Shown here: positions 12,591 to 14,370 of the stretch, one piece after another | Position numbering within the stretch: the stretch's first letter is position 1 | Layout: each line of letters opens with the position of its first letter | Translations under genes and position numbers: made by a program | Assembly (NCBI GenBank): GCA_029237755.1 | Contig: JAQZBT010000012.1 | Location: 1 to 14,370, forward strand | DNA from: Candidatus Saccharimonadota bacterium | GTDB lineage: Bacteria > Patescibacteriota > Saccharimonadia > UBA4664 | Length of the DNA: 14,370 bases | Reading direction: 5' to 3' | The notes under the pieces: model-generated | The model's input: only the letters and a program-made list of their open reading frames with translations | Database searches by the model: none | Told to the model about the DNA's origin: nothing

Positions 12591-14370
12591 TTAGCCTGCG
12601 AGTCCCATTGACATACATATCTGACCTGCCCAATCCGGGAAGGGGTAGCCGGACTTGGCGTCCTGATCAGGACCGTCGCCGGAAAGGCCTGAGCGGTGCA
12701 GGAAGTAGTCGGATATCTGGTCCTTAGCAATGGCGTGGGTTATATCCCTGTCGCCGATTGCCATTGCGTGGATGTGGGGAACGAAGGCGGAATCATAGGG
12801 CTGGCCGCGGTTCCAGGCGGCGAAGCCGGCCATGCGCAGGGCCGTCACGACTATGGTGCGCTGGCCGCCGGTCATGCCGTTGACGGAGATGTCTAAGGCG
12901 CCACCGCCATCGTGAGTACCTTCACTGGCACCAACGCCTGGGTGGTAGCTCCCCTGCACGACATACAACGGTCCGTTGTAGCCGAGTTGCCTGGCGTACT
13001 TTAAGGCCTGGTCGTACATAAACTTGGTGCGCATATTGACGGTTTTGCCGTCGATGGTGGTACGGCTGTAGTTGTTAGGCGGCACGGGGGCGCCCGGATC
13101 GGAGCCCTTGGCTGGGGTTTCACAGATGCCGTAGGTTTCGGAAATGGCCGGGTTGTTGCCGGTACCGGCAAACGGGTCCTTGTCGGTGGTCATGCCGTCC
13201 ATGGCTTTGGTGAGGAAGACGTACTTGAGGTAGAGGCGGTACTTCTCGAAGTCATCGTTGTAGGAGACGCCGCAGGCCTGATGTACCTCGCAGTAGATGA
13301 GCTGCTTGATCTCGTGGCGGCCCGGGTTGCGGGGATTGGTGATGATCTTGTTGGTGACGCCGTCACGCTGTGTCAGGACGCCCAAGTCGAGGCAGATCGG
13401 GTCGGCAGCCTCCTTGGTGGGGGCGCGGAACTTGCCGACGAAGCAGTGGCGGAGATTGGTGGTGTCAGTGTCTTCGCCATCGGCTGGAGTGTAATCCTTG
13501 GGGTCGCCCAGCATCTGGAGCCTAGTAGTCTTGGAGCCGTCATCCTTGGTGACTTCCTGGTAGAGGTAGTCCTCGATGTCGTCTACGGGGTCGGGGTACT
13601 TGCTGAGCTCATCATCGGTAGTGACGTAGGGCCGGAAGCCGTACGGGTCTTCCATCTCGTCGCCCTCAGCCAAGGCGGTGCGGGGCTTGAGGAAGGCGGC
13701 GGCAAAGTTGGTGGGTAGTGATTTGAGGCTGGACTGGATGGCCGCGAGCATGCCGGTGCCGGTGCTGGGAGTTTGGGAGATTACGCGGTTAACTAGCGAG
13801 TGGTTGTTTGAGAGAGCGAAGGCGCGATAGGTCCAGCCCTGGTCGTTGGCGTACTCGATCTCTTCGGCCTTGGCGGCGGCGATGAGCTTGTAGTTTTCCT
13901 TGTTGGTGCCGGTGCGGTTGCCCATGAAGCGGCCGTAGTTCTTGGCGCTGAGGTTGAGGCCGGCGTCGGAGTTATTGATCAGTCCGACGGCATTTTCCGA
14001 GCCGGTGATAGCTAATCCGGTCGCCGCATCGAGGAGTTTCGGCACTACGAGCTGGACCAGCATTCCAACCAGGGCGCCCTTGATGGCTTGGGCCGCCACC
14101 GTCGTCACGCCTCCGACCCAGATCGAGAGCGCGACTTCCACTCCCTGAATGACCCAGGAGAACCAGGAGGTCAGCACCTTGCAGACAGCTTCCCCGGCTG
14201 GTGGCAACTTGAAGGCCGCGCTCATGATGGACAGCACGCCGGTGAGTGCGAAGGAGTCAGGGTTGGCGGCCGGGTTGAGGTCAGGATTGTAGTTATCGTA
14301 ATCTTCAGGCCTGACGCTGGTACTACAGGCGCCGGCATCCATCGCGCGTTTCCAGGCACAAGACTGGGTA
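12591..14370 (-). CDS. Partial: polytopic membrane protein with C-terminal M15-type metallopeptidase
   Basis: The frame is open to the right window edge, so the N-terminus is missing; at least 592 residues are visible. Counting from the ATG at 14342, strongly hydrophobic segments lie at about 33-47, 59-80 and 86-109, the shape of a VirB6/TrbL-like channel protein, though this is only a resemblance. A long polar, Asp/Thr-rich region follows (about 115-430). The end (about 435-550) carries a D-Ala-D-Ala carboxypeptidase-like zinc site: THDGGGALD (H477, G480, A482, D484) fits the SxHxxGxAxD motif of family M15, and PHIHAM (H523, H525) supplies the second ligand group. Six or more cysteines are spread outside the membrane part. 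It is the first visible gene of the envelope operon, and a secretion-system context is inferred. Confidence 0.8.
   Translation of the reverse strand, partial: TQSCAWKRAMDAGACSTSVRPEDYDNYNPDLNPAANPDSFALTGVLSIMSAAFKLPPAGEAVCKVLTSWFSWVIQGVEVALSIWVGGVTTVAAQAIKGALVGMLVQLVVPKLLDAATGLAITGSENAVGLINNSDAGLNLSAKNYGRFMGNRTGTNKENYKLIAAAKAEEIEYANDQGWTYRAFALSNNHSLVNRVISQTPSTGTGMLAAIQSSLKSLPTNFAAAFLKPRTALAEGDEMEDPYGFRPYVTTDDELSKYPDPVDDIEDYLYQEVTKDDGSKTTRLQMLGDPKDYTPADGEDTDTTNLRHCFVGKFRAPTKEAADPICLDLGVLTQRDGVTNKIITNPRNPGRHEIKQLIYCEVHQACGVSYNDDFEKYRLYLKYVFLTKAMDGMTTDKDPFAGTGNNPAISETYGICETPAKGSDPGAPVPPNNYSRTTIDGKTVNMRTKFMYDQALKYARQLGYNGPLYVVQGSYHPGVGASEGTHDGGGALDISVNGMTGGQRTIVVTALRMAGFAAWNRGQPYDSAFVPHIHAMAIGDRDITHAIAKDQISDYFLHRSGLSGDGPDQDAKSGYPFPDWAGQICMSMGLAG

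Noticed and set aside
104..14370. Recoded TGA, as in Gracilibacteria or Absconditabacteria
   Set aside because: TGA ends yidC, recF and dciA at the expected protein ends, and no recognised gene contains an internal TGA, so the standard code applies.
1..14370. CRISPR array, tRNA, rRNA, insertion sequence or prophage
   Set aside because: No regularly spaced repeats, cloverleaf-like segments, transposase motifs or terminal inverted repeats were noticed on either strand. The phage-tail-lysozyme domain stands alone in a secreted protein without phage structural genes.

Overview
The window is a bacterial chromosomal replication-origin neighbourhood, visibly GC-rich by eye (I did not compute GC) and using the standard code: yidC, recF and dciA all end in TGA. 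The gene set points to Candidate Phyla Radiation bacteria, most likely Candidatus Saccharibacteria (TM7) or a close relative. Reasons are the small single-domain housekeeping proteins, DciA beside RecF, the PEGA-domain membrane protein, and a phage-tail-lysozyme plus NlpC/CHAP-like secreted enzyme. This placement is inference from family recall; no search was run.

Layout. On the minus strand, positions 104-2007 hold rpmH, rnpA, yidC and jag (KhpB-like), transcribed leftwards and closed by a strong intrinsic terminator at 65-90. The 2008-2479 spacer is the classical rpmH/dnaA origin region, with divergent promoters, degenerate DnaA-box-like sites and a 16-bp perfect palindrome. dnaA (2480-3889, plus) is separated from dnaN (5947-7056, plus) by an inverted gene (3923-5626, minus) for a membrane-anchored dockerin-like/carbohydrate-binding/GH5 cellulase-type protein. 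A second cluster of DnaA-box-like sites lies in front of dnaN. A perfect 10-bp hairpin separates dnaN from a minus-strand pair: an unrecognised gene (7105-7878) and a PadR-family regulator (7961-8269). A third cluster lies in the padR/recF divergent spacer, in front of the overlapping recF-dciA pair (8467-9787).

From 9781 to the right edge, a tightly packed minus-strand operon (TAAATG junctions, a stop codon overlapping a Shine-Dalgarno) encodes envelope proteins. In transcription order these are a polytopic protein with a C-terminal M15-type peptidase (cut by the window edge), a secreted lysozyme/cysteine-peptidase, a membrane-anchored PEGA protein and a small membrane-anchored protein of unknown function.

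Functionally, the left and centre form the replication (DnaA, clamp, RecF, helicase loader DciA) and RNA/membrane biogenesis core. The right is a peptidoglycan-processing cassette that could belong to a secretion or host-contact apparatus. The most notable signals are recurring C-rich DnaA-box variants shared between the dnaA, dnaN and recF upstream regions, probable leaderless promoters for rpmH, padR and recF, a surface cellulase placed inside the origin block, and the multi-enzyme wall-cutting operon. The first 64 bases and the 33-bp dnaA/GH5 junction hold nothing I can name.
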